Shown here one piece after another: positions 1 to 6,982 of a stretch of 13,665 nt of DNA (the stretch's first letter is position 1; every line of letters starts with the position of its first letter). This DNA comes from Gammaproteobacteria bacterium (GTDB lineage Bacteria; Pseudomonadota; Gammaproteobacteria; DSM-16500). Location: the NCBI GenBank assembly GCA_013287235.1, contig JABDEF010000036.1, positions 1 through 13,665 on the forward strand, written 5' to 3'. The position numbers and the translations under genes are program-made. The notes under the pieces were generated by a model. That model saw only the letters and a list, made by a program, of their open reading frames with translations, ran no database searches and was not told where the DNA came from.

Positions 1-57
1 TCGCTAGACAGGGTGAAAAATTCCACCCGAGATGAATGTTAGTGTAGCAGTGCACGA
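1..57. other. left-edge non-coding stretch
   Basis: This is the 57 nt between the window edge and the stop of the amidotransferase gene. No coding frame with recognisable content was seen. A weak inverted repeat, GGGTG (11-15) with CACCC (24-28), is present but no T-run follows it on either strand, so it is not a convincing terminator. Confidence 0.4.
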
Positions 58-963
58 CTATATGTTGATGTCGTACGAACGAATTTTAATTTCTTCATTT
101 TCAACTTCTGCCATAATGAGTGTATATTCAGGCACTTCAATCCATGATGTGGTATCTTCTGTCAGGGGTTCTGATGCAATAATAATACTTTTTCTTTGTT
201 TGCCGCTTTTCATGGCATATTCATTATGGATAAGTTCATATTTTTCCCCATAGGTATACCATAAGGAATGATAATTTAAATGCGCTAAATCAAATTTTTC
301 AACGTCGATCGGAAGCCAGCCATAATCAAAAACGAATCGTGTGGCAATAATAAATTTTCCATTACTCAAGAAAAAATTCATAGGGGAATTAATTCGAAAA
401 TTATGTTTGATTCTCAAATTTTTAATAATCTTAAATGTTGCTAAAATCGCGTCGATCACGGATCCTTTAGATTCTTCCATTTGCGACAGAAAAACCGCAT
501 ATAACCATTCACTGTCAGTGGTGCCTTGGATATGCACCTTGATGGAAGGTTTTATATAATCTAATAATTCATATTTTAATTCGTTAAAATTAAAAAGCGC
601 GCCATTATGTGCAAAAGCAATATCCGTTCCTGGAAAAAGAAAAGGATGTACATTTTGTTTAGAGACGACTCTTTTTTCTGTGTAAGGCACACCTCTAATA
701 TGTGTCAATAAACAATGTGGGGTAATTTTTCTGGTTAAATTTCTTAAATTTTCATCATAAAATGGCAATTGATCTGTTTTATAAATAAATGGTATCTCGG
801 AATTATACGAGCATTCATCCCATGCGACGAGACCAAATCCTGCTAAATTCAATAAACGCATGTAAATAGGGTGATAAGTCTGTTTGATAAGTGAATTATC
901 GGGTTTATACAACAAATCTTCAACAAGTATCGGACTGCCAAGATAAGATAATACTCTGCACAT
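58..963 (-). CDS. class II glutamine amidotransferase, EgtC/YafJ-type
   Basis: Predicted cytosolic Ntn-type glutamine amidotransferase of 301 residues. Family knowledge: after removal of the initiator Met, Cys2 is the nucleophile that attacks the amide or gamma-glutamyl carbonyl. Seen here: MCRVLSYLG at residues 1-9 (Cys2, Arg3), HIR at 88-90, NVHPF at 104-108, AHNG at 118-121 and TTDSEW at 148-153, which are the glutamine-site motifs of the family. The Met at 963 is chosen over a GTG at 972 because it exposes Cys2 and has AGGTG six bases upstream. The opening MCRxLxYLG resembles EgtC (gamma-glutamyl hydrolase of ergothioneine synthesis) more than YafJ, but no egtB or egtD is in the window. 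It is the last gene of a three-gene operon, 5 nt after the preceding stop. No synthase domain is fused, so the ammonia acceptor or hydrolysed substrate is unknown. The family call is firm and the EgtC-like role is inference. Confidence 0.88.
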   Translation of the reverse strand: MCRVLSYLGSPILVEDLLYKPDNSLIKQTYHPIYMRLLNLAGFGLVAWDECSYNSEIPFIYKTDQLPFYDENLRNLTRKITPHCLLTHIRGVPYTEKRVVSKQNVHPFLFPGTDIAFAHNGALFNFNELKYELLDYIKPSIKVHIQGTTDSEWLYAVFLSQMEESKGSVIDAILATFKIIKNLRIKHNFRINSPMNFFLSNGKFIIATRFVFDYGWLPIDVEKFDLAHLNYHSLWYTYGEKYELIHNEYAMKSGKQRKSIIIASEPLTEDTTSWIEVPEYTLIMAEVENEEIKIRSYDINI

Positions 964-968
964 AATAA

Positions 969-1967
969 TCACCTGTTATAAGATTCGCTATTTAAACGAA
1001 TGAGAAGTTTGTTCGCTGCTCTTTCGTGATCGATAAATGATTCACAAAGATAATCAAATAATTTTTCCCAAAGTGTAATATAATTTTTTTGAATTATTTT
1101 TAAATGTTCTTGATTTATTTTTAAAAGTATTACGCGTTCACAACTGCTGTAATTTATCAAAGAAGGTGTTTTATTTATCAATGTCATGTTGCCAAATAAT
1201 CTGACTGGACTTAAGACGTGAAGTTTTGATATTTTATTTTGTACGATCACACTTAATTGTACTGCTCCACGAAGAATGATATATAAAACATCTTCACTAT
1301 CATTTTCTTTTATCAAGGTTTTATAAGGATCGACATTGAAAATTTGTGAATTTTGAATTAACAGATTAAATTCTGAATCATCGAATTTTTTAAAAAATGG
1401 TATTCCTTTTAAATTATTTCTATCCAAATGAATGTCATCAAAAGTCGTTTCATGAATTCCGGAGGGGGAATCGTTCTTTGTCAGATAGGATGACTTTGTC
1501 ATGACCTTCGTTTCTAATATGGTTGTAATTTTCTGATGTAAATTTTTGAGACGGGCACAGATTTCGTCTGTAATCGCCCGGGTAATTTTATAGCGAATAT
1601 TTGGGAAATTTTTTTCAAGAATATCAAAATAGGTGGTTGTTAATTGTAAGCAATTTAATTCTGTTTTTGCAATAACCGTTGCGGTCGCAGGCGCTTTTTG
1701 AATTAAGCTTACTTCACCAAAAAAATTTCCCCGTTCTAAAACTGACAAATCGATCGTTTTTTCACCCAATAATCTTACCAGAATAAGTGCTTCACCGGTT
1801 AGAATAATATACATGGCGTCGGAACGTTTTCCTTGAGAAATAATCACGTTTCCATCTTTGAATCTGACAGCGTTACAATAAGGTTTAATCATATTTAATT
1901 CTTTCGCATCTAAATATTTGAAAGGTTTTGTTAAAAGCATCATTTTGTCGATGTCATTGGAGTTCAT
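969..1967 (-). CDS. tandem cyclic-nucleotide-binding-like domain protein
   Basis: A 332-residue protein with two CRP/PKA-R-type beta-barrel domains, about residues 10-130 and 187-300, joined by a linker near 145-185. The first domain shows the fold's glycine pattern (GNFFGEVSL at 80-88) and then APATATV at 92-98. The Arg that normally contacts the cyclic phosphate is replaced by Ala. In the second domain the phosphate cassette has decayed to FGNMTLINKTPS (258-269), losing the Glu and the Arg. No helix-turn-helix, kinase or other output domain is visible, so it is probably a sensor or adaptor that may bind another ligand or none. The start at 1967 is preferred over a GTG at 1997: GGAG lies 8 nt upstream, and the upstream ligase gene stops at 1969, one nt away. 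Placement between a ligase and an amidotransferase suggests it regulates or scaffolds that pair (inference). Confidence 0.85.
   Translation of the reverse strand: MNSNDIDKMMLLTKPFKYLDAKELNMIKPYCNAVRFKDGNVIISQGKRSDAMYIILTGEALILVRLLGEKTIDLSVLERGNFFGEVSLIQKAPATATVIAKTELNCLQLTTTYFDILEKNFPNIRYKITRAITDEICARLKNLHQKITTILETKVMTKSSYLTKNDSPSGIHETTFDDIHLDRNNLKGIPFFKKFDDSEFNLLIQNSQIFNVDPYKTLIKENDSEDVLYIILRGAVQLSVIVQNKISKLHVLSPVRLFGNMTLINKTPSLINYSSCERVILLKINQEHLKIIQKNYITLWEKLFDYLCESFIDHERAANKLLIRLNSESYNR
970..974 (-). promoter_or_regulatory. ribosome binding site setting the amidotransferase start
   Basis: AGGTG on the minus strand lies six bases upstream of the ATG at 963-961. It overlaps the stop codon of the preceding gene and the competing GTG at 972, so that GTG would have no usable site of its own. 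This supports the start that leaves Cys2 as the N-terminal nucleophile. Confidence 0.6.
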
Positions 1968-1968
1968 T

Positions 1969-3084
1969 TTAACGACTCCATAGCAAGCATTGTTCACGTA
2001 CCACTTTAGTGAATGAACGCGTTTTTTTGTGAAATTCTTTTAAAAACAATGCATCATTTTTTTTGTTTCGTACACTTTTTTCTAATTTTTTAAGATAGTA
2101 TTTATTTTTGAGGGAGGGTGTATTTTTTTCCAGTAATTCTAATGTTTCCAATATATCTTCAGAAATAGTTTTCTTTTTTAAAGTGTGAGGATCTATCAAT
2201 TCGCCATCAAAACCGTAGCGACTTGCTTGAAAGCGATTATAAGTATAAAGATAATACAAATCTTTTGTGATAGCGATAGGCCTTTCATGAAGTAAATAGG
2301 CAGAGAGTGTTTGGATATATATTGCGATAATGACCGCTTTCTCAATGGTTAAGGGTGTATCACACACTCTTATTTCAACCGTACCAAATTCGGGTTTTGG
2401 TCTAATATCCCAATAAATATCCTTCATGGTCTCAATGATTTTAAGTTTTTTTAGTTTGTAAAAAAATTCAGAGAACTCCTTCCATGTTAAAAGATAAGGG
2501 ATGTAACCACTTTGTGGAAAAGCATTAAATAATGTGTTTCGTGTGGAATTAAATCCCGTATAAGATTCTTGATAAAAAGGAGAAGAAGCATTGATTGCAA
2601 TGAAATGCGGCGCATAACGGTGTAAAGCATGTGTAAGGTAAAGTGCATCTTTTTCATTTGGACATCCAACATGGATATGTTGGCCAAATACCGTTGCTCT
2701 TTTAGATAAATAACGATAAATATGGGATAATCTTTTATAGCGTTTGGTGGGATAAATTTTTTCTAATGACCATTTTTGAAAAGGATGCATTCCTCCCCCG
2801 CAAATCAAAACGCCAACTTTTTTTTCTTGTTTTGCTAGAAAGTCACGCATTTTTAGTAATTCACGATGCATTTCACTGCCTGAGGAATGAATGGATGTAT
2901 TGAGCTCGATCATGTTTTGTGTAATTTCGGGTTTCATATGAGATTTATACTTACTTTCACGGATAATACGCATTAAATCTTTTGCATGTGAGATAAGATT
3001 ATAAGTAAGAGGGTCTATAATTTGATATTCTAACTCAACCCCGATCGTGAAGGGCCTAGATGACCTGAAGGGTAATTGTTTCAT
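1969..3084 (-). CDS. ybdK: YbdK-type carboxylate-amine ligase (GCS2 family)
   Basis: A 371-residue member of the glutamate-cysteine ligase 2 family, which joins the gamma-carboxyl of glutamate to an amine using ATP. E. coli YbdK has weak gamma-glutamylcysteine ligase activity in vitro and no settled physiological role. Seen: FTIGVELEYQIID at 12-24 (glutamates for metal and ATP), EITQNMIELNT at 53-63, GQHIHVG at 134-140, NASSPFYQ at 165-172, GFNSTR at 177-182 and WDIRPKPEFGTVEIRVCD at 225-242. Length matches YbdK (about 370). The start is supported by the family's usual short lead to the TIGVELE motif, with AAGGA just upstream, although that spacing is tight. It is the first gene of the operon; the cyclic-nucleotide-fold protein starts one nt after its stop. 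The substrate cannot be read from sequence, so gamma-glutamylcysteine is only one candidate product. Confidence 0.92.
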   Translation of the reverse strand: MKQLPFRSSRPFTIGVELEYQIIDPLTYNLISHAKDLMRIIRESKYKSHMKPEITQNMIELNTSIHSSGSEMHRELLKMRDFLAKQEKKVGVLICGGGMHPFQKWSLEKIYPTKRYKRLSHIYRYLSKRATVFGQHIHVGCPNEKDALYLTHALHRYAPHFIAINASSPFYQESYTGFNSTRNTLFNAFPQSGYIPYLLTWKEFSEFFYKLKKLKIIETMKDIYWDIRPKPEFGTVEIRVCDTPLTIEKAVIIAIYIQTLSAYLLHERPIAITKDLYYLYTYNRFQASRYGFDGELIDPHTLKKKTISEDILETLELLEKNTPSLKNKYYLKKLEKSVRNKKNDALFLKEFHKKTRSFTKVVREQCLLWSR

Positions 3085-3192
3085 ATCCTTATCTCTTGCG
3101 TGATAGGATACTAATAATATACCATATATCTCGTTGTATATTTATTTTACATATTATCAAGAAAATTTTTTACGCATAGAAGAGGAGGTTGA
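3085..3192. promoter_or_regulatory. divergent promoter region
   Basis: A very AT-rich 108-nt spacer separates the minus-strand ligase operon from the plus-strand gene at 3193, so both promoters must lie here or overlap it. Several TATA-like hexamers occur (around 3115-3145), but I could not assign a -35/-10 pair with standard spacing in either direction. AGGAGG at 3183-3188 is the ribosome binding site of the plus-strand gene, spaced only 4 nt from its ATG. Confidence 0.4.
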
Positions 3193-3600
3193 ATGAAAAA
3201 CCGCTACACACCATATTTAGAAAAAAATGGCTTGTTTAAAAAACGCATCGATGCAAATCAATGGATATCAAAATTCAAAGAAATATTTGCCGAACTTCTG
3301 TTTGATGATGATATTCATCCTGTGAATGATGTGTATTCAAATGGCAAATATCGATTAGCGAATGATTTATCAAGATTGATCGGGTTGTTGGATAAATTGC
3401 ATGAGGTCAATTTTTTAGACAAAATGACTTTATTACAATCGCTAAATTATCGTTGTCATAAAATAAAGAATGACTATCAATTTGCAAAAGATGATTATAT
3501 TAATACGATTATTCAAGAATATTTACCATTGCTCAATGAACAGATAACCGATATCTTAGAGGAAGAAGAGAGGAAAAGTATGAATTGCTTGTCATGTTAA
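3193..3600 (+). CDS. hypothetical protein, 135 residues
   Basis: I do not recognise this protein. It is predicted to be soluble and mostly helical, with no signal peptide or membrane segment and many charged residues. It has an acidic stretch DILEEEERKS near 120-129 and ends in MNCLSC, a Cys-x-x-Cys at the extreme C-terminus. The start is supported by AGGAGG 4 nt upstream of the ATG, and there is no earlier start with better support. It diverges from the ligase operon over a 108-nt spacer, and its last 9 nt overlap, tail to tail, the stop of the glycosyltransferase gene on the other strand. Low GC and ordinary codon use match its neighbours. The coding call is fairly confident because of the strong ribosome binding site and uninterrupted frame; the function is unknown. 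Confidence 0.75.
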   Translation: MKNRYTPYLEKNGLFKKRIDANQWISKFKEIFAELLFDDDIHPVNDVYSNGKYRLANDLSRLIGLLDKLHEVNFLDKMTLLQSLNYRCHKIKNDYQFAKDDYINTIIQEYLPLLNEQITDILEEEERKSMNCLSC

Positions 3601-5094
3601 ATCAACTTCTCCCGGCAGATACGCTACCATCATCGAGAAAGTTGGAAAATTCTTATTCCGATACCACATGAAATGATGAATCTCAGGTGCACTCAACGCG
3701 GGATAACGTGATTTAACCTCTTCGTATGATAACGAGGGACGATGATAAAAATCGGATAAATTCCACACAAAAATAGCCCCTTTTTGTTTTAATATGCTCT
3801 CTTGAATCCAAGGACTTTTCAACGTATCCCAATCCATAAAAACCGATGGGTTATCGAGAGAATAAAAAGAAATATTTCCCGACAGCCAGCGCTCACCTCC
3901 CACAAACGCAAATGGCGTATGATATTTTTCATGCCAAAGACGCGTTAAGGTAGTTGCAATGATTTTTCCTGGAAAATTTGCACTGGTCGGTTTCTTTGGA
4001 TTTAATTGCGCATCACAATATAGCAAAACAGAAAATGCGGTAAGTGTGAGTAAACTTAAAAAAAACAAAAAAACTTTTTTGACTGTCAAACGTGGTTGTA
4101 GAAAAACAACTAATAAGATTCCCCAAAAGGATAAAAGTGGCTGACCCCATGCAGCACGTAAAGGAATGCCTGCGATGAGGGATATCAAAAGCGTCAATAA
4201 AAAAGGTCCCAATGCGATAAAAAATAAAAATTCTTTATTGAATGCGCTGAGTACAATTCTTTGTTTTTCAAATAAGGGTTTTTTCCCTATGAAAAGCAGC
4301 AATAACAATAAAAATGCTGGAAATAGTGCTTGTAATTCTTCCCATAAAAATTTAAATGGAAAAACGAAATGATTCCATAGGCTGGGATGTTTAACATTTA
4401 TCCGAAGAAATGCATAATGCAGCGTAGTAAAATGATGTGTGATGAGCCAATAACAATGTGGCGTAATGACGATCAGAAAAACACCTAAGCCAGCATACAT
4501 TTCTGATTTTTTAAAAAATTGCCGTGCCGTTGCATTGTATAATAAAAAAAATAACATGGAAAATAAGAGTAGCAATGAATAATATTTTGTCATCATACTT
4601 AAACCGGCAAAAAAACCCGTCAGCATCCAATCACGCATGCGGTTTTCAGTCAGCGCATAATAAAAAAATAAAATGGTGAGACCCCAACATCCCAGTTCTA
4701 ATGTATTGTCACTGAAATCAATGGCATGAAAATTGAAGAATTGTATCCCTTCCAAAATCAATAGCGAGACGAGTGCCTGGAGCGGGGGCAGCATTTTTTT
4801 AGCAAGTAACCAAACGGATAAAAAACAAGTGATGACGGATATTTGGCTCAAGAGATAGGTCGTACCACCGCTCACATCGAGTAGGATGGCCAATTCGGTC
4901 AACCATGCGCTTAAAAAAGGATTTTTATCATACCCCCATGCTAATTGTTTTCCCCAAATCGTTCCTTCGATCGTGTCCAGTGGCAAATTAAGGCGGGTCA
5001 ATGTCGGGGCTAAAGTCCAAACCAAGAGATGGAAGAGGATAAACCCTAAAAGTATCTGATTTTCGGAACGTTTTTCCATTTCGAGTATAAGCAT
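3592..5094 (-). CDS. GT-C membrane glycosyltransferase, PMT_2/ArnT-like
   Basis: A 500-residue integral inner-membrane protein of the glycosyltransferase 39 / ArnT superfamily, which moves a sugar from a polyprenyl-phosphate carrier to a protein, lipid or glycan outside the cytoplasmic membrane. The first helix (about 14-32) leads into a periplasmic loop with LPLDTIEGTIWGKQ (37-50), where Asp40 and Glu43 fit the acidic catalytic motif. GYDKNPFLSAWL (54-65) follows, corresponding to the usual K-[HP]-P-P segment. About ten more hydrophobic helices run to about 355, and a soluble periplasmic tail (about 360-500) follows. KNPF instead of KHPP/KPPL is a departure from the common form. The start at 5094 is uncertain: Met6 (5079) is an alternative and neither has a strong ribosome binding site. 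It is a single gene, divergent from ybaK. Acceptor and sugar cannot be predicted. Confidence 0.85.
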   Translation of the reverse strand: MLILEMEKRSENQILLGFILFHLLVWTLAPTLTRLNLPLDTIEGTIWGKQLAWGYDKNPFLSAWLTELAILLDVSGGTTYLLSQISVITCFLSVWLLAKKMLPPLQALVSLLILEGIQFFNFHAIDFSDNTLELGCWGLTILFFYYALTENRMRDWMLTGFFAGLSMMTKYYSLLLLFSMLFFLLYNATARQFFKKSEMYAGLGVFLIVITPHCYWLITHHFTTLHYAFLRINVKHPSLWNHFVFPFKFLWEELQALFPAFLLLLLLFIGKKPLFEKQRIVLSAFNKEFLFFIALGPFLLTLLISLIAGIPLRAAWGQPLLSFWGILLVVFLQPRLTVKKVFLFFLSLLTLTAFSVLLYCDAQLNPKKPTSANFPGKIIATTLTRLWHEKYHTPFAFVGGERWLSGNISFYSLDNPSVFMDWDTLKSPWIQESILKQKGAIFVWNLSDFYHRPSLSYEEVKSRYPALSAPEIHHFMWYRNKNFPTFSMMVAYLPGEVDLT

Positions 5095-5137
5095 ATGATT
5101 TTCAACAAATTATCCAAATACCTCTTTTTATCATAAG

Positions 5138-5166
5138 TATATAAAAAAGCCAATCTCGATTATAAT
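5138..5166 (+). promoter_or_regulatory. possible ybaK promoter
   Basis: A perfect TATAAT lies at 5161-5166, 33 nt before the ybaK ATG, leaving room for a short leader that carries GAGGAG. The hexamer 17 nt further upstream (5138-5143, TATATA) is a poor -35, so the assignment rests on the -10 element alone in an AT-rich spacer. Confidence 0.35.
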
Positions 5167-5199
5167 AAAATATGAGAGTGAAAAAAGAGGAGTGTTATT

Positions 5200-5655
5200 A
5201 TGCCTTGCAAAATGTTAAAAGATTTTCTTGAAGATCATCATGTCAGGTATAATGCGATTATGCATACACCTACATATACAGCGCAAGAAGTGGCTGCGGC
5301 TGCACATATCTCTGGGAAACACATGGCAAAAACCGTGATCGTCAAAATTGGTAATACACTCGCAATGGTAGTGGTTCCTGCGAATGGACATGTCAATTTT
5401 GCTACATTAAAGAGATTGACAGGTGAAACCGATATCGATCTTGCACATGAATCAGATTTTAAAAATAAATTTCCGGAATGTGAAGTAGGCGCGATGCCGC
5501 CTTTTGGAAATTTGTATGGGATGCCTGTGTTTGTGTCAACTGAATTGACGCATGATGAAATTGTTTTTAATGGTGGCTCTCATTCAGAATTAATACAAAT
5601 GAGTTACGAAGATTTTAATCATTTAGTAAAACCAAAAGTGATTGCCACGCATTAA
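5200..5655 (+). CDS. YbaK/ProX-type aminoacyl-tRNA deacylase
   Basis: A 151-residue stand-alone domain of the YbaK/EbsC/ProX editing family. These cytosolic enzymes hydrolyse mischarged tRNAs (for example Cys- or Ala-tRNAPro) released by prolyl-tRNA synthetase. Seen: HTPTYTAQEVAAAAHISGK at 22-40; AKTVIVK at 43-49 with Lys44 at the position of the family's essential lysine; MVVVPANGHVNF at 56-67; and GAMPPFGNLYGMPVFV at 97-112, the glycine-rich substrate loop. Length is normal for a single domain. The start is well supported by GAGGAG about 8 nt upstream of the ATG. It is monocistronic, divergent from the glycosyltransferase and convergent with the nitrilase-fold gene. Which aminoacyl-tRNA it edits cannot be read from sequence, so YbaK, ProX or another subtype remains open. 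Confidence 0.9.
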   Translation: MPCKMLKDFLEDHHVRYNAIMHTPTYTAQEVAAAAHISGKHMAKTVIVKIGNTLAMVVVPANGHVNFATLKRLTGETDIDLAHESDFKNKFPECEVGAMPPFGNLYGMPVFVSTELTHDEIVFNGGSHSELIQMSYEDFNHLVKPKVIATH

Positions 5656-5658
5656 TTA

Positions 5659-5680
5659 GCACTACTTAACTATGTAGTGT
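5659..5680. repeat. short hairpin downstream of ybaK
   Basis: CACTAC (5660-5665) pairs perfectly with GTAGTG (5674-5679) around an 8-nt loop, extendable by one G-U pair. It starts 4 nt after the ybaK stop codon. No T-run follows directly, so termination would be weak or depend on the larger palindrome just downstream. Confidence 0.5.
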
Positions 5681-5687
5681 ATTCACC

Positions 5688-5735
5688 ACCGTTATTGCTT
5701 CGCCTCGTGATCAGCACGCGGCTCACAATGACGGT
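5688..5735. repeat. REP-like palindromic repeat
   Basis: An imperfect palindrome of 48 bp. Outer arms ACCGTTATTG (5688-5697) and CAATGACGGT (5726-5735) pair with one G-U wobble. Inside, GCC/GGC (5702-5704 with 5720-5722) and CGTG/CACG (5706-5709 with 5715-5718) extend the stem around loop ATCAG. Read on the minus strand it begins CCGTCATTGTGAGC and ends GGCGAAGCAATAACGG, the layout of the dispersed CGTCATTGCGAG...GCGAAGCAAT repeats known from several bacterial genomes. It lies between two convergent genes and could serve as a bidirectional stop; TTTTTT occurs at 5750-5755, about 15 nt beyond the stem on the plus strand. Confidence 0.65.
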
Positions 5736-5739
5736 ATAG

Positions 5740-6960
5740 TTACGGTTGGTTTTTTATTTTTTTTACAATAATTTGATCAGCAGAAGAAGCGTATTCATCT
5801 AATTTTCTTTTATTATTTTTATCTGTAAAAAAACGCATTTTTTCTATTTGGTTTGGTTGATAGCGTGATTTTTTTCCACTATCAAAACCGTTCATCATCA
5901 TTTTAATAGGACTAGGAAAAAAATTATTTAAAAATTTTTTTATATTCTCCGTCAAGGGATAATTGTTTATCCAGGTGAGTTTTTTTGAGTCATTTATTGT
6001 TTGCTGCATTTTATGTTGAACAGGATATTCAGGTTCGATAAAATCTATTAAATTTTGAATGGGTTCCATAACCTTACAATGGTAGAGTTTAATCGTCGCA
6101 TTTTGATTCTCAAAATCTTGCGATAAGACCAATCGAGGGGGTTCTTCACTATCCACGTGAATGGCGCCTAATTTAGCGCAGAGATTTTTTCGATCTAAGC
6201 TAATGGTGTTAGAGATGATAAAATGCAACAAGGGTTTTTGGCTAATTTTTTTATCTTCGACCATATATTTTAAATAATGAATCACATCAGCATGCTCTCG
6301 ACAGATCTCAATACCTATAGAAATATCCAAGGGATACTCATCAATCGTGATGACTGGGTCAAAATTGTTATTTTTCCCGGGTTGATAAATAGCATCGGGA
6401 ATATAGGAATTTTCTGAAAAAGGAGCAGTTTTCCCGTGTCTTTTTTCTTTTCCATGAAAATAAACACGTGCTTTATTGCTTGTGACCCTAATGGTTGACG
6501 CATTGTCATTTTTTGCTTTTTTAGAGACCGTTTCGATTTTATTTATGTGTTGATGCATCTGTTTATCAGAACATTTTTCTTCAAGTTTTTTTATCCAGTC
6601 TAATTTTTTATAATATTGTTTTACATTATTAAGATAAGCCACAGGCTTTTTTTTGCATGTTAACACGGTGCCTGCAATAATGATCAAATGAGGATATCTT
6701 TTGCTGATGTTGATCATTTCTTTTTTTAATTGTTTTTTGATTTTATTTGAAATAGAATTGGAATTTCTTTCAAATATTCCATATTCACGCCAAACAACAA
6801 TCCAGGTATCATTTGGGTTTTGGGTTTTTAATATTTTGCAAACATCATGAATTCGATTTTTAATTAACTGGATTTTTTCTATTGCTTTTAATTTAGAATA
6901 TCTACGGTTTGAGTCAATGTCAAAAATAATCGTAATAATGTTTTTCTTTTTTTGTGGCAT
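5740..6960 (-). CDS. nitrilase-fold (carbon-nitrogen hydrolase-like) protein with basic tail
   Basis: A 406-residue protein that I place in the nitrilase superfamily from its order of motifs. There is an N-terminal strand IITIIFDID (8-16), then IVVWREYGIF (54-63) with Glu59 as the likely general base. HLIIIAGTVL (91-100) follows, then a region around VYFHGKEKRHGKTAPFSE (166-183) that should hold the catalytic Lys (173 or 177). DISIGIEICREHAD (212-225) supplies Cys220 as nucleophile, and PLLHFIIS (243-250) is the following strand. Family members hydrolyse amides or nitriles in the cytosol, but the substrate here is unknown. Two oddities: a Lys-rich insertion at about 102-160, and a C-terminal extension (about 340-406) rich in Lys/Arg including KNNKRKLDEY (381-390). 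It starts 22 nt after the CDF gene, so it is probably the last gene of that series. The fold call is motif-based and moderate. Confidence 0.72.
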   Translation of the reverse strand: MPQKKKNIITIIFDIDSNRRYSKLKAIEKIQLIKNRIHDVCKILKTQNPNDTWIVVWREYGIFERNSNSISNKIKKQLKKEMINISKRYPHLIIIAGTVLTCKKKPVAYLNNVKQYYKKLDWIKKLEEKCSDKQMHQHINKIETVSKKAKNDNASTIRVTSNKARVYFHGKEKRHGKTAPFSENSYIPDAIYQPGKNNNFDPVITIDEYPLDISIGIEICREHADVIHYLKYMVEDKKISQKPLLHFIISNTISLDRKNLCAKLGAIHVDSEEPPRLVLSQDFENQNATIKLYHCKVMEPIQNLIDFIEPEYPVQHKMQQTINDSKKLTWINNYPLTENIKKFLNNFFPSPIKMMMNGFDSGKKSRYQPNQIEKMRFFTDKNNKRKLDEYASSADQIIVKKIKNQP

Positions 6961-6982
6961 TTAATGGCCTTTTTTTTAATGT

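Noticed and set aside
11..28. Possible terminator hairpin downstream of the three-gene operon
   Set aside because: Only five paired bases and no T-run on the minus strand; too weak to call.
32..253. Plus-strand open frame of 73 codons overlapping the amidotransferase 3' end
   Set aside because: Antisense to a well-supported gene, with no ribosome binding site and no recognisable family; treated as a shadow frame.
58..963. Truncated asparagine synthetase or GlmS
   Set aside because: No synthetase or isomerase domain follows, and the complete small class II amidotransferase motif set fills the gene.
5200..5655. Prolyl-tRNA synthetase fragment
   Set aside because: The YbaK-type domain is complete with its own start, ribosome binding site and stop, and no synthetase motifs flank it.
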